From Chroococcidiopsis sp. CCMEE 29 (GTDB taxonomy: Bacteria > Cyanobacteriota > Cyanobacteriia > Cyanobacteriales > Chroococcidiopsidaceae), in assembly GCF_023558375.1 (NCBI RefSeq), contig NZ_CP083762.1:88273-152272 (forward strand): a stretch of DNA of 64,000 nucleotides, in the 5' to 3' direction. Below, piece by piece: positions 8,237-18,200 of the stretch. A program made the translations under genes and the position numbers. Each line of letters opens with the position of its first letter. Position 1 is the stretch's first letter. The notes beneath the pieces are model-generated. The model made no database searches and was not told the origin of the DNA. It saw nothing but the letters and a program-made list of their open reading frames with translations.

Positions 8237-9535
8237 TTACTCCGTGCGTAATGCGGTGATTGGATCGAGTTTGGCTGCCAGCTGAGCCGGGAAGACCCCG
8301 AAGAAAACACCAACACCACCAGATACCCCAACCGCCAGCACCACAGACAGTGGAGTTATCTCCGGTTTAAGAGGTGAAAAGGCAGCGATTAGGTTAACCA
8401 AACCAATTCCCAGACCAATTCCTAATACTCCCCCCACCATAGAGATAACTATTGCCTCGATGATAAATTGGGTGAGGATGTCCTCTTCCAAGGCTCCCAG
8501 AGCCTTGAGAAGTCCAATTTCACGGGTGCGCTCCTTTACTGAAACGAGCATGACGTTCATGATGTTGATGCCACCCACTAATAAGGAGATAGCTGCAACG
8601 AAACCCAAGAATACAGTCATACCTCTAGCAATGTTGTTATAGATGTCGATCTCTTCTTGGGCATTGCCGACAAAAAAGTTACTTTGCTCTACAACTTGGT
8701 GACGACGTTTGAGTAGGTTAACTGCCTCGAAGGTCACTTGCTCGATGGTTTCGTCTGGTTTGGCTTCTAGGAAGATGCGTGACACCTTTCGACCAAAGGG
8801 CGTATCACTAGGGATGAGCAATTCTTGGGCAACGGGGAGGGGAATCATAATCCCTCGTTCTAGTGGAGAAAGATAGCCAAACGCTACTCGCCGAACAACA
8901 CCAATGACTGTCATGCTCTGGCTGCTGCCAACAAGTGTTTGCTTGCTAGAGAAATTATTAGCTGTGTTCTGGCTACTAGAGTTTTTGCTGTTGGAGTTCT
9001 TTGCTTTTACTGTCTGGGCGTTAATCAGCACTTGCTTACCGAGCGGGTTTTCAGCCATAAAGAGTTCTTTACTCAAATCCTCGCCGAGGATGACAACTCT
9101 AGCGCGAACGTCCACTTCCCTTTGAGTGAAGAAGCGTCCCCGGATAATTGGAAAATCAAGCATCTGGGCAAGTTCAGGAGTGATTCCGAAAAGACGACCG
9201 CTGGTATTATGGCTCTGCCAAACTACCCGCACATTTCGCTGGTCGAGGAAAGGGGCAACTCTTTGGATCGTGCTGGTTTGGCTAGAGAGTGCTTGTGCAT
9301 CATTCAAGGTTAAAGGCTGAAAAGTACGCTGTCCTCGCTGTTCTCCAATCACAACAACATTGGTGCCAAAATTCTTGAACAAGTCTACGAGAAATTTCTG
9401 AGTACCGACTCCCAGGGCTAAAACTAAGATCGTTGCACCGACACCGATAATTAGACCAAGCATAGTTAACATTGAGCGTAACCGATTCGCCCACAGGGCC
9501 TGCACTGCTATCCGCACACTCTCGAACCAAGGCAT
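8237..9535 (-). CDS. ABC transporter permease, MacB/FtsX type (second copy)
   Basis: About 432 residues from the ATG at 9535, which has GGAGG 5 nt upstream. A longer frame to 9661 would overlap the end of the previous gene and begins with non-homologous sequence. The MacB-PCD layout is visible: TM1 (SMLTMLGLIIGVGATILVLA), a long periplasmic domain, then three C-terminal TMs with ERTREIGLLKALGALEEDIL. The periplasmic domain holds a low-complexity Asn/Ser-rich insert (about residues 165-200) absent from its neighbour. The ending FPAQLAAKLDPITALRTE is typical of the family. Confidence 0.92.
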   Translation of the reverse strand: MPWFESVRIAVQALWANRLRSMLTMLGLIIGVGATILVLALGVGTQKFLVDLFKNFGTNVVVIGEQRGQRTFQPLTLNDAQALSSQTSTIQRVAPFLDQRNVRVVWQSHNTSGRLFGITPELAQMLDFPIIRGRFFTQREVDVRARVVILGEDLSKELFMAENPLGKQVLINAQTVKAKNSNSKNSSSQNTANNFSSKQTLVGSSQSMTVIGVVRRVAFGYLSPLERGIMIPLPVAQELLIPSDTPFGRKVSRIFLEAKPDETIEQVTFEAVNLLKRRHQVVEQSNFFVGNAQEEIDIYNNIARGMTVFLGFVAAISLLVGGINIMNVMLVSVKERTREIGLLKALGALEEDILTQFIIEAIVISMVGGVLGIGLGIGLVNLIAAFSPLKPEITPLSVVLAVGVSGGVGVFFGVFPAQLAAKLDPITALRTE

Positions 9536-9546
9536 GGTTACCTCCT

Positions 9547-10752
9547 TCAATCTGAACGTAAGGCAATAATCGGATCGAGATTCGCTGCTCTTTGAGCTGG
9601 GAAGACACCAAAAAATATCCCAGCTCCTACTGAGACGCCCACTGCTAGCAGCATCGACCAAACTGTTACCTCTGGCTTGACAGGTGAGAAGTGTCCAATA
9701 GCAACTGCACCGATAATTCCCAGCAACACCCCTATAAGTCCCCCTACTGAGGAAAGCAAAACAGCCTCCATCACAAACTGAGTGAGGATGACTTCTTCAG
9801 AAGCTCCTAGGGCTTTACGCAATCCAATTTCACGGGTGCGCTCTGTTACAGAAATCAGCATGACATTCGTGATGCCAATGCCGCTCACCAATAGGGAAAT
9901 CGCTGCTGTCATCCCCAGGAGAATCGCTACACCTAAAGCGACATTATTAAATATATCGATGATTTCTTGGATATTACCGATAATGAAGTCTTCCCGATCG
10001 GTGACATTGTGACGCAAGCGCATGAGATTTTTTACCTCGAAAGTCATCTCGTCAACTGTAGTGTCGGGCTTTCCTTTTACTAGGATGCCAGCAACTCTTT
10101 TGCCAAAAGGCGAGTCACTTTCAATCAGACTCTCAATCGCTAGAGGCAACGGTACCATTAAACCTCGGTCAAGGTCTACCCAACTCTCGAAGAAGCCCCG
10201 GCGTGTAACTCCAACCACAATTAGGGGCTGATTGTTGAGAATAACTGTCTTACCAATAGGCTCCTCATAGTTAAACAACTGTTTACTTAGACTTTCTCCT
10301 AGAATCACCACCCGCGAGCGCCCTGAAATTTCAGCACCGGTGAAATAGCGACCTTTGATATAGTTGATCTTGATCATCTCTGCCAAAGAAGCAGGTGTAC
10401 CATTAATCTGAACCGGGAGATGACGGCTACCCCAGACGACTTGAGCATCTCCATAGGCGATAGGAGCAACATTTTGGACTGTAGCCACTCCTTTGCGTAT
10501 AGCTTCTGCATCCGCAAGCGTCAGAGGTTGCCGACCTTGGATGCGCGGTCCTTCATCAAACAAGGCAATAACATTGGTGCCAATATCTTGAAATTGCTCT
10601 TTGACAAACCGCTGAGCACCAACTCCCAAGGCAGTCACGAGAATAACGGAGCTAATCCCAATAATCAGACCCAGCATCGTCAGGAGCGAGCGCAATCGAT
10701 TTACCCACAGTGCATCAGCCGCTAGTTTAAGGTTTTCCAACCAGTTCATCAT
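9547..10752 (-). CDS. ABC transporter permease, MacB/FtsX type (first copy)
   Basis: 401 residues with the same architecture as the downstream paralogue: TM1 (LLTMLGLIIGISSVILVTAL), a periplasmic core, three C-terminal TMs, ERTREIGLRKALGASEEVIL and FPAQRAANLDPIIALRSD. The start has two adjacent ATGs (10752, 10749). The stop is 11 nt before the second permease. Two different permeases with one stand-alone ATPase suggest a heterodimeric channel rather than the usual MacB homodimer (inference). Confidence 0.92.
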   Translation of the reverse strand: MMNWLENLKLAADALWVNRLRSLLTMLGLIIGISSVILVTALGVGAQRFVKEQFQDIGTNVIALFDEGPRIQGRQPLTLADAEAIRKGVATVQNVAPIAYGDAQVVWGSRHLPVQINGTPASLAEMIKINYIKGRYFTGAEISGRSRVVILGESLSKQLFNYEEPIGKTVILNNQPLIVVGVTRRGFFESWVDLDRGLMVPLPLAIESLIESDSPFGKRVAGILVKGKPDTTVDEMTFEVKNLMRLRHNVTDREDFIIGNIQEIIDIFNNVALGVAILLGMTAAISLLVSGIGITNVMLISVTERTREIGLRKALGASEEVILTQFVMEAVLLSSVGGLIGVLLGIIGAVAIGHFSPVKPEVTVWSMLLAVGVSVGAGIFFGVFPAQRAANLDPIIALRSD

Positions 10753-10772
10753 GCCTCCGTTGACTGGGAAAC

Positions 10773-12077
10773 TTATCGGAAAGCATTACTTTCACCAAGA
10801 ACGTCTTCAATTTTGAGGTTTGGGGGCAATTTGCTAAAGATCTTCTCACCGGAGCGCAAGCCAGAGACAATTTGTGTCTTGTCTCCTAAGCTCTGTCCCG
10901 GAGTCACTTCCTGAAAGGTTGGTCCTTTGTTCGGAGCGGGGACTAGAACGCCTGTCTTGCCATCCTTGCTAATGATTGCAGTGGTCGGTACTACCAGTGC
11001 ATCATTCAGCCGTCCAGCAATGAAGTTCACCGTTACATTCATCCGAGATTTAAGGGTTCTTGCCGCTCGATCATCTAAAAGAACCCGCACCTGAAACTGG
11101 GTGATCTCATTTTCCTGGACTGCTTCTGGGGCTACTAGGCGTACTTTTCCTTTGAAAGTTTGACCGGGAAAAGCAGAGGTAGTAATACTAACGGGCTGAC
11201 CGACTTGAATCCGGGCAATATCTGATTCAGCAACGGTGGCTAGTACTTCTAAGCGATCGATCAGCAACAGGATAGAACTGGAGTTTGCTGAATCACCTTG
11301 GGTGTCAGTAGTCGGAGAGACAAAGCTACCTGCTTGGGCGTAGCGTTGGGAAACGATGCCGGTGAAGGGAGCGTGGATCGTCAGGTCGCTCAAGCGGGTA
11401 CGGGCGTCAGCGAGTGAGGCTTCGCTGCGTTCTAGTTCTGCCTTCGCTGCCAGGACTTGCTCGTAGCGACTACCAGCCTTAAGAAGACTTAATTTTTCTT
11501 CACTTTCCTTGAAAGCTTCTCGTGCCCGCTCCAGTTCCAAACGCCGGGAATTGAAATCGACATCATTAATAACCTTGTCATCATGAAGCCGCTTGAAACG
11601 GTCGTAGTTATTCTGGGCAATGGTGAGACTTGCCCAAGCTGAGCGTCTATTTGCCTCAGCTTGGGCAATGTCCTGGCTGCGGGGACCATTGCGCGCCTCT
11701 AAGTATCGAGCATGGGCTAAGTCCACTGTAGCTTTGGCCTCAGCAACTTCATGAACACTGCGACTGGTATCCATGCGAGCCAAAACCTGCCCTTGACGCA
11801 CGGCTTGTCCTTGCTCTACATAGAGGTTTGTCAGCAATCCAGCCTCTTTAGGACCTACATTGACCTTACGGTTTGGAGCCACTTGCCCGGCCGAAGTAAT
11901 TTGGATATCTGCATCGAGCTGTTCAACTGTTGCTGTGAATTTCTCGAACTCCTTAGCAGGATCTGAACGAGGAAACAGCAGATACGTTAGAACACCAATT
12001 CCCACCGTTGCAAGGCCGACTAGTAACCAGCGCCAGAGTGCTGAAAGCTGATAAAAGTTTTTCATGGGTGTGGTCAA
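10773..12077 (-). CDS. Periplasmic adaptor / membrane fusion protein (MacA/HlyD type)
   Basis: 434 residues. An N-terminal membrane anchor (WRWLLVGLATVGIGVLTYLL, about residues 16-35) is followed by a first lipoyl half (GPKEAGLLTNLYVEQGQAVR), a long alpha-hairpin (about 105-215, rich in Ala, Glu and Arg), the second lipoyl half (TIHAPFTGIVSQRYAQAGSF), then beta-barrel and proximal domains. This is the RND/ABC adaptor layout. It heads the exporter operon; the first permease starts 20 nt after its stop. In cyanobacteria such adaptors link an inner-membrane ABC exporter to a TolC-type channel, which is not encoded nearby. Confidence 0.92.
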   Translation of the reverse strand: MTTPMKNFYQLSALWRWLLVGLATVGIGVLTYLLFPRSDPAKEFEKFTATVEQLDADIQITSAGQVAPNRKVNVGPKEAGLLTNLYVEQGQAVRQGQVLARMDTSRSVHEVAEAKATVDLAHARYLEARNGPRSQDIAQAEANRRSAWASLTIAQNNYDRFKRLHDDKVINDVDFNSRRLELERAREAFKESEEKLSLLKAGSRYEQVLAAKAELERSEASLADARTRLSDLTIHAPFTGIVSQRYAQAGSFVSPTTDTQGDSANSSSILLLIDRLEVLATVAESDIARIQVGQPVSITTSAFPGQTFKGKVRLVAPEAVQENEITQFQVRVLLDDRAARTLKSRMNVTVNFIAGRLNDALVVPTTAIISKDGKTGVLVPAPNKGPTFQEVTPGQSLGDKTQIVSGLRSGEKIFSKLPPNLKIEDVLGESNAFR

Positions 12078-12408
12078 GACTAGTTGTTAGACGGGCTCTG
12101 TTGTTGTGCCGCCTGCATGAGCAATGTGATAGTCCCCAAGCAGTTAGCTGTCGGGTATTCAGGAATATACTCTATAAGTTTCTAGCATCATGCGGTGAGT
12201 TCTTCTTCAATTCTTTTGTAGTATGCCGTATTATAAAAGAGAGTGCAACGCTACTTAATGGCAGCGCTCACTCCTTGAATGAACTAGAAGGGATAGGCTA
12301 TCCATCTTTGGTAGCGCTCTAGAGCTATTGTTTCTTGCTTACACTTACTTAGCCTTAACTGAGCTTGAGCGCTATCAGCAACCGGTTTATAGCACTACCA
12401 GCTCATCA
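12078..12408. other. Intergenic, 5' region of the exporter operon
   Basis: About 330 bp between the adaptor start and the MITE-like element. It should hold the exporter promoter, but I see no convincing -35/-10 pair or strong inverted repeat. Open frames in it look like chance. Confidence 0.4.
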
Positions 12409-12578
12409 GGGAGCGTAACAAATCATGGTGTTTTTGTCACATTTGTAGTATCATGCTAGTTTAAAGTCTTGTTATTGAGAAAGTTGTCTTGGAAAACCCT
12501 ATTTATTCGTTAGCTATTCTCAATAATTTGAATCTCTCACAGCCTATACTACAAATCACGCTAATTTGTTACGCTCCC
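12409..12578. repeat. MITE-like 170-bp element with three nested inverted repeats
   Basis: Outer arms: GGGAGCGTAACAAAT (12409-12423) against the complement at 12564-12578 (the inner base on the right, position 12563, also extends the match). Middle arms: ATTTGTAGTAT (12441-12451) against ATACTACAAAT (12546-12556). Inner arms: TTATTGAGAA (12472-12481) against TTCTCAATAA (12517-12526). There is no ORF. It abuts the broken 3' part of an IS630 transposase gene at 12579. No target duplication is evident. Confidence 0.6.
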
Positions 12579-13385
12579 CTAGAACAATGCGATGGGTTGC
12601 ACTTGCCCCGACTGAGTGAGCAAATTCTGCCAAGGCGGCGTTGAACCAATCAACATTAACCCTGGGCAAAAGCAACCATTCGGTGCGCCCGGTTTGGGGA
12701 TGGACAAAGCCGTAAACATACAACCACTCGTAACGATGACTCACCTGAGCAACGGGACGCTCTCCAATCGGTGCCCAGACTACCCGTATAATTGGCTTGA
12801 GTCCTAATCGATGTTAGTCGAATGCCCAAACCTCAACTGTCGCATTGGGATGCTGCTGTTGAATCTGCTCAATTGGCTCGGCAAGTTGGCTTTGAACTCG
12901 GCTTGGGCTTGAACGTCAGCTTTAGTGTGCCGAGGACGGGGACGCTGGGGGGGGAAACTGGCACCGCTTGAGGTAGTCCCATCCCCGTTGAGCGTACACT
13001 GAGGCAACACCTGTCTTTTGGGCAATCCACAGGCGCGACCTTCGGATCACTCCAGATACCGCCATCTGTAGGAGGTTGCTTCAAGGCTTGCTGCAATTGC
13101 AGCAATTGGTTTGGATTGAGCAAAGGTGCCCTGCCCCGTTTTCCTGGTTGCTTGCGCCGATTAGCAAGGCTTGAAATCCCCTGCTGGTTGTAGGCTTTGA
13201 CAATCTCACGGGCGTAGTCGTAATTTAGTCCCACTGCATCGGCTGCTTCCTTAATTTGCCAGTTCTCGGACACCAGCCACACTAGATGCCAGCGTCGCGA
13301 CTCGACAGGCTCATGGAGAGCGTTGATAGCGTTCCTTCAATTCAGTAGAACTTAGATGAGGTTCTAAATGTGCTTTTCTTGGCAT
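12579..13385 (-). pseudogene. IS630-family transposase, frameshifted and truncated
   Basis: It starts at an ATG at 13385 (MPRKAHLEPHLSSTELKERY). A frame shift just after this is followed by WLVSENWQIKEAADAVGLNY and NRRKQPGKRGRAPLLNPNQL. A further shift near 13025 brings in PPQRPRPRHTKADVQAQAEF, and another near 12800 leads to the DDE part (YEWLYVYGFVHPQTGRTEWL). It stops at SATHRIVL where the 170-bp element begins, so the final catalytic region is missing. At least three frame breaks; not functional. Confidence 0.85.
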
Positions 13386-13563
13386 CCTCCTATTTTACAA
13401 ATAAAGGGGATGAACCAACCGGATTCCGTATGACAAGATGGCGCGGCACAGCAATCGACACAGGATTGCGTGCATTTGCCATTTCAATAGCCCGTGCAGC
13501 ACAGGCATTCCTAGACTTTGCAGCAATCGCTCTGTTATCCGCCGAGTCAAGTGCAATGCCTGG

Positions 13564-14628
13564 TTAGGTGCCTAACGGCGCGAACGGTTGGCCTGGTGCC
13601 AGCTCACACACACCGATCACGAACCGCATCATGTCAGGGACTGAATCAGCCACCGTCAGTTCAACCGGGCAGTGCGATCGCTTTCGCTCAGGGAAGCCCC
13701 GCCCCGCCGCCTCGCTTGCCCACCCCGACTCGACCCACACCGGATACGGAACGAATGTGACCATCCCACGGCGGGCTGGTCGGCGACGGGCATTGCCAGT
13801 GTTGATCGGAGCGAGAGCTATTTGCTCGCAGTAAGCAGCCACTAACTTAGCGGTATCGACCGCTAGCACCACTTGCGGTCGCGGTTCACAAGCGGCTCGC
13901 TGTCGATTGAGCCGATCCAGGTCGAGCCAGAAAAACACGCGGGAGTTGATCGCGGCATACCACTCAGCTGGGTCCAGTCCAACCAGGCAAGATTCTAGCG
14001 CTTTTGGTGGCATCGGTCGCTGATCGCGGATTTGCACCCCGTTAGGGAGTCTGGTATGCGCCCACCGCTGCGATCGCTCCAAGCGATCGCGATCGGCTCC
14101 AGTAAGCCCAGCGAGATCCAGGAGCTTGCTGGCAGAGAGCAGTCCGTTACGTTGGATTAACGGCAAATTCGCTGCTTCTGCCAAGTGGTAGACGCGATCG
14201 GGGAGTTTCATCTGCTTTGTCATTGCTTCATTAGAACATAGTTCGTTAATTTCGGTGTATGGAATCCCACTTGCCGCAATGGCTTCCGAATCGCCATTTT
14301 TCAAGAAATCTACAGCGAGCGATATTGCTATCCCGTAGAGTGCCTGGGCAAGCCCGGAGCCAGCGCTCAGCCGACGTACCCCTAATCGTTTCAGTTCGAC
14401 AGCGCTAGCTAACCCCGGCCAGGCAAGAACATTGAGCGGTAACCCAGCGTCTGCCGCTATCATTGCGATGTCATTGGAGGCTATCACACACGGCACGTGC
14501 AGGTAGCGCTCTTCAAAGCGGTGGGAGTCACCGTTATGAATTGTCCTGTCACCAGTAAGTAGGTGCTTTAGTGATTCGATAGCATCAGGTTTGCCCAGGA
14601 TCAGCGCCACTATCCCTGAACCGTGCAA
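13564..14628 (-). CDS. Fusion: PEP-mutase-like C-terminal part + DUF7002-like domain
   Basis: 354 residues in one frame. Residues ~45-133 resemble the C-terminal half of isocitrate lyase/PEP phosphonomutase proteins (AGLPLNVLAWPGLASAVELK, LGVRRLSAGSGLAQALYG, then IPYTEINEL, a usual C-terminus of such proteins). From Met136 (14223) a second unit begins, MKLPDRVYHLAEAANLPLIQ. It looks like the DUF7002 family of unknown function, including NSRVFFWLDLDRLNRQ. The barrel's N-terminal half with the catalytic region is absent. This could be a decayed gene joined by chance to a DUF7002 gene, or a true fusion. HIP1-rich DNA here suits cyanobacterial origin. Confidence 0.65.
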   Translation of the reverse strand: MHGSGIVALILGKPDAIESLKHLLTGDRTIHNGDSHRFEERYLHVPCVIASNDIAMIAADAGLPLNVLAWPGLASAVELKRLGVRRLSAGSGLAQALYGIAISLAVDFLKNGDSEAIAASGIPYTEINELCSNEAMTKQMKLPDRVYHLAEAANLPLIQRNGLLSASKLLDLAGLTGADRDRLERSQRWAHTRLPNGVQIRDQRPMPPKALESCLVGLDPAEWYAAINSRVFFWLDLDRLNRQRAACEPRPQVVLAVDTAKLVAAYCEQIALAPINTGNARRRPARRGMVTFVPYPVWVESGWASEAAGRGFPERKRSHCPVELTVADSVPDMMRFVIGVCELAPGQPFAPLGT

Positions 14629-14794
14629 AGTAGCGATCGCACTAGTGGTGTGTATGAGTTGTTCTTGACTCCGAGCGGTATTGTCAACTTAAGACAGCAG
14701 GCGAAAAATTAAGCACGATTATTCCAGCCCATAATTGTTGAAATTATGCAGCAAGATTCAGCCCAACATTTCTCGCCAATCATCAATTCGTTCG

Positions 14795-15748
14795 TAGTGA
14801 TATGGAAGTAGTGGTAAGCTCAACTTATTGCCAATTCTGCATTGTAGCCATGAATGAAGTACCAAATCGTCCCAATGTGATTGTTGAGCTTTTTGGAAAA
14901 TGATAGACTTTCTCTTACCAGTCGAGAAACCCGTTGTCTGAAGGTATTATTTAACCGTTCAATATGATTAGTTTGACCCGTTTGTTTGCCAACAGAGCGG
15001 TGATATTCATGGGGAATAACTGTTTTGTAAGCTTGCCAAAAATCTGTATAAGCAACAGCACATTGCCGATAAATAGTTGGTAAAGAAGCCCACAGTTGAC
15101 GAGCTGATTTTCGAGTTCTATCTCCCACAAAAAAACCCTACACTTTTTCGGGAATCGCGGTCAATTGCTATCCAGATGTAAACGTCGTTTTTCTTAGTGT
15201 TAACAAATGACAACACCTCGTCACATTCGATGGTCAACCTCGCTGGTGATTTTACTGAAATCCCTATCTGATGAGGGGTATGAGCTAGTCTTTGATTGAC
15301 ATAATCTTGCAAACACGACCAGCTTACCTGAGTTACTCTGGCAATTCCTCGCAACGATATTCTCTCCAGTAAGAGTCTATCAATTAACTGTTTTGTTTCT
15401 GATAAAACGGTAGTTTTAGTAGGATTAGCAACGAATTGGTAACCACAATTTTTACATTGATGTTTGGGCTTACCATTATGAACTGAGCCGTTTTTAATCA
15501 GATGTTTAGAACCACAGACAAGACAGGCTCGGTTTGGAATTTCTTCACACTTTCCCTGGGGCAATTCTACTGACTCTCGTACTACATTAGGCAATAGAAT
15601 CATGAATAAAGAAAGTAAGAACGCCAAAATAGTTGGCATTAAAACGCCAATTTATGGTTGATTACTTAGGAGTTAATTGTATTAGTTAATATTGTACACA
15701 ATCGTGACGTGGCAAAGGTTATACCTCACCACTACTTCCATATCACTA
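14795..15748. mobile_element. IS1-family element with 21-bp terminal repeats
   Basis: The terminal repeat begins TAGTGATATGGAAGTAGTGG at 14795, and its complement ends at 15748. Length is about 950 bp. It contains one transposase with a frame break (next entry). I find no target duplication directly outside the repeats. Confidence 0.85.
14820..15639 (-). pseudogene. IS1-family transposase in two frames
   Basis: The first frame (15639-15118) has the zinc-ribbon InsA part (CLVCGSKHLIKNGSV, CKNCGYQFV) and the first DDE region (LTIECDEVLSFV). It breaks in SRKSVGFF at a seven-T run (15129-15135). The second frame (15128-14820) continues exactly as VGDRTRKSARQLWASLPTIY to the catalytic HIERLNNTFRQRVSRLVR region. 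Losing one T would give a single 270-odd-residue InsAB protein. Because the break lies inside the catalytic domain, a simple indel is the likeliest cause; slippage on the homopolymer is the alternative. Confidence 0.8.
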
Positions 15749-15782
15749 TCCTCTATCGAGGGAGGGCAAATGTCCACTTAAC

Positions 15783-16595
15783 TTATTTACACAGTTGACT
15801 GGTAAAGGTATTGTAGAGTGGTGATAAGGGTAAGAAAAAGTTAGAAACAGGATCGATGATTATGTATCGAGTCTGTCCCGTACCACGGACTTGAGAAATC
15901 AATATATTTTTCTGATTCAAACTCAAAATTTTAATGCCTTTTTGCCATAACTTTTTAAACAAGCAAGCTGTTTGAATTTTTATTAACTGGCGTTGTTTGT
16001 CTCGATCCAGATATAGATTTAAGGTGAATTGAGGTTGGAGAAAAATTTCTTCAACGGTTGGTATGTTAAAAACTCGACAAAATTCTTCACTCAACCCAGA
16101 TTTAGTATCTCCTAAGGTCACGCCTTCAGTTATCCTTTGCATAAACAGGATATCTTTAAAAAAGAAATTATCTAAGCTAGTTTGAAAATAAAGATAGACT
16201 GGACAAATCTGAAGAAGATTTTTTTCCTCGTTATTAAGTTTAGTCTCAAACTCTTGGGCTAAGTGAATGCTTCTATAAAATTGTTTTCTTAAATCTTCTG
16301 CCCAAGCTTTACCAAGGGAGCATTTCAAAGCTAAATGCGGCTCAGGAAATATCCCTAATTCCGAGTCACATTTGCCTAAAATGTAGACTTCTTTGCTAAA
16401 GGGAGCGGGAAAAGGATTGATGTTGTATAAATTTTTATTACTAGCTAAGTCAGCAGTGAAGGATTTTAACCGTTCAAGAAAATCTGTTAAATTCTCATAC
16501 TTACTTCGCAATTTGTCGTAAACAGCTAGATTGAAATCAATATTAATCTGCTCTTGAGTCCAAGTTTTGACTGGGGACATAACAAGGTTCTCCAA
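15783..16595 (-). CDS. Hypothetical protein, family not recognised
   Basis: 270 residues, soluble and acidic/basic mixed, with no signal peptide. The C-terminal third has KGIKILSLNQKNILI followed about 15 residues later by YIIIDPVS. This is loosely like a kinase-fold catalytic loop and metal-binding Asp, but I do not claim the fold. It starts 27 nt after the P-type ATPase stop on the same strand and was probably co-transcribed with it. DNA here is more AT-rich than the ATPase gene. Confidence 0.6.
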   Translation of the reverse strand: MENLVMSPVKTWTQEQINIDFNLAVYDKLRSKYENLTDFLERLKSFTADLASNKNLYNINPFPAPFSKEVYILGKCDSELGIFPEPHLALKCSLGKAWAEDLRKQFYRSIHLAQEFETKLNNEEKNLLQICPVYLYFQTSLDNFFFKDILFMQRITEGVTLGDTKSGLSEEFCRVFNIPTVEEIFLQPQFTLNLYLDRDKQRQLIKIQTACLFKKLWQKGIKILSLNQKNILISQVRGTGQTRYIIIDPVSNFFLPLSPLYNTFTSQLCK

Positions 16596-18200
16596 CTCTA
16601 TTGCTAGGAATTTTGCAGCATATCAGCGCCATCGCCGTGCCTGAACCAGCCGGACAAATAGCTTTTCGCCCTCAATCCAGACAAATATCAAGGCACTGAA
16701 ACCAATACAAATTGCCAGTTGCAGTGGTGAAAGCCAGTGGGTGCCAAAGAAGTTACGTAGTGGCTCCAGATAAATTAGTGCCAGTTGCAGCAGCGAAGTC
16801 ACCATCACCGCCGCTAATAAAAAGGGGTTGGAGAAAGGATTCATCTCCAGCGTGAGCTGAGTATCGGAGCGAACGGCTAGGGCGTGACCCATCTGCGCCA
16901 GACAAAGGGTGGTAAACACCATGGTTTTCCAGGACTCAGGCTCAGCCCCAAAGTCATTGCGAAAATAAAAGACAATCTCCATCATGAAAATCGTGACGAT
17001 TGCGAGAATAATTCCGACGCGCACCATATAGCTGCCCAAGCCCCGCGCAAAGATGCTCTCTTTTGGGTTGAAGGGAGGACGGCGCATCACATTTTGCTCT
17101 GGCGGCTCTACTGCCAAAGCCAAAGCCGGTAAACCATCAGTGACGAGGTTCATCCACAGAATCTGTAGCGGCGTTAAGGGTACGCCGCCGCTCACCAGCA
17201 GGATCGGCGCAGCAGCAATGGTGAGTACTTCGCCGATGTTGGACCCCAGGATGTACTTGATAAATCGGCGAATGTTACTGTAGACGACTCGCCCCTCTTC
17301 TGTAGCAGCGACAATTGTGGCAAAGTTGTCATCCAACAGCACCATGTCGCTGGCTTCTTTGCTCACATCAGTGCCTGTTATGCCCATGGCAATGCCGATA
17401 TCTGCCTGCTTGATCGCTGGGGCATCATTCACGCCGTCGCCAGTCATTGCCACAAACTCACCGTTCTTTTGTAGCGCCTGCACAATGCGCAGCTTGTGTT
17501 CGGGGGAGACACGAGCGTAGACGCTAACATCTTCCACAATGGACTCTAGCTCAGTCTGGGGCATATGTTCCAATTCCTGACCGCTGAGCGCGCGTGCGCC
17601 GGAGGAGACGATGCCCAGGTCTGTGGCGATCGCCACCGCTGTGAGCTGATGGTCTCCGGTAATCATCACTGGACGGATGCCAGCCTGACGGCAGCGTGCC
17701 ACAGCAGAACGCACCTCTGGTCTGGGGGCATCTAGCATACCTACCAGCCCCAACCAAATCAAACCCTGCTCCGTAGCCTCATCACTATTCTCCGGCGGCA
17801 AGACATCTAGCTCGCGGGCAGCGAAGCCCAGTACCCGGATGCCTTGTAAAGCGAGGTCTTCATTTTCCCGCAACACAGTGGTCCGCTGCTTTTGGGTGAG
17901 GGGCAGAATCTCATTACCCACTTGAATCCGGTTGCAGCGAGCCAGAACCAACTCTGATGAACCCTTGGTAAACATCCAGTAGAAGGTGTCTTTTGGAATG
18001 GGTAGATTGCACTCAGGCTTTACCCGGCAAATTACGCTCATGCGTTTGCGCTCAGATGAGAAGGGAAACTCGCCCACGCGAGGCAAATGCTGCTCCATCT
18101 GAGATTTGTCCAACCGCGCTTTACCAGCCAGGGTCAGCAGCGCACCTTCGGTAGGGTCGCCCACAATTGTCCACAGATTTGGAGGCTCTGACTTCAACAC

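Noticed and set aside
13563-13576. GTTAGG-TG-CCTAAC palindrome as an integron attC site
   Set aside because: It overlaps the stop of the fusion gene. No second core site and no integron integrase of the IntI type are visible.
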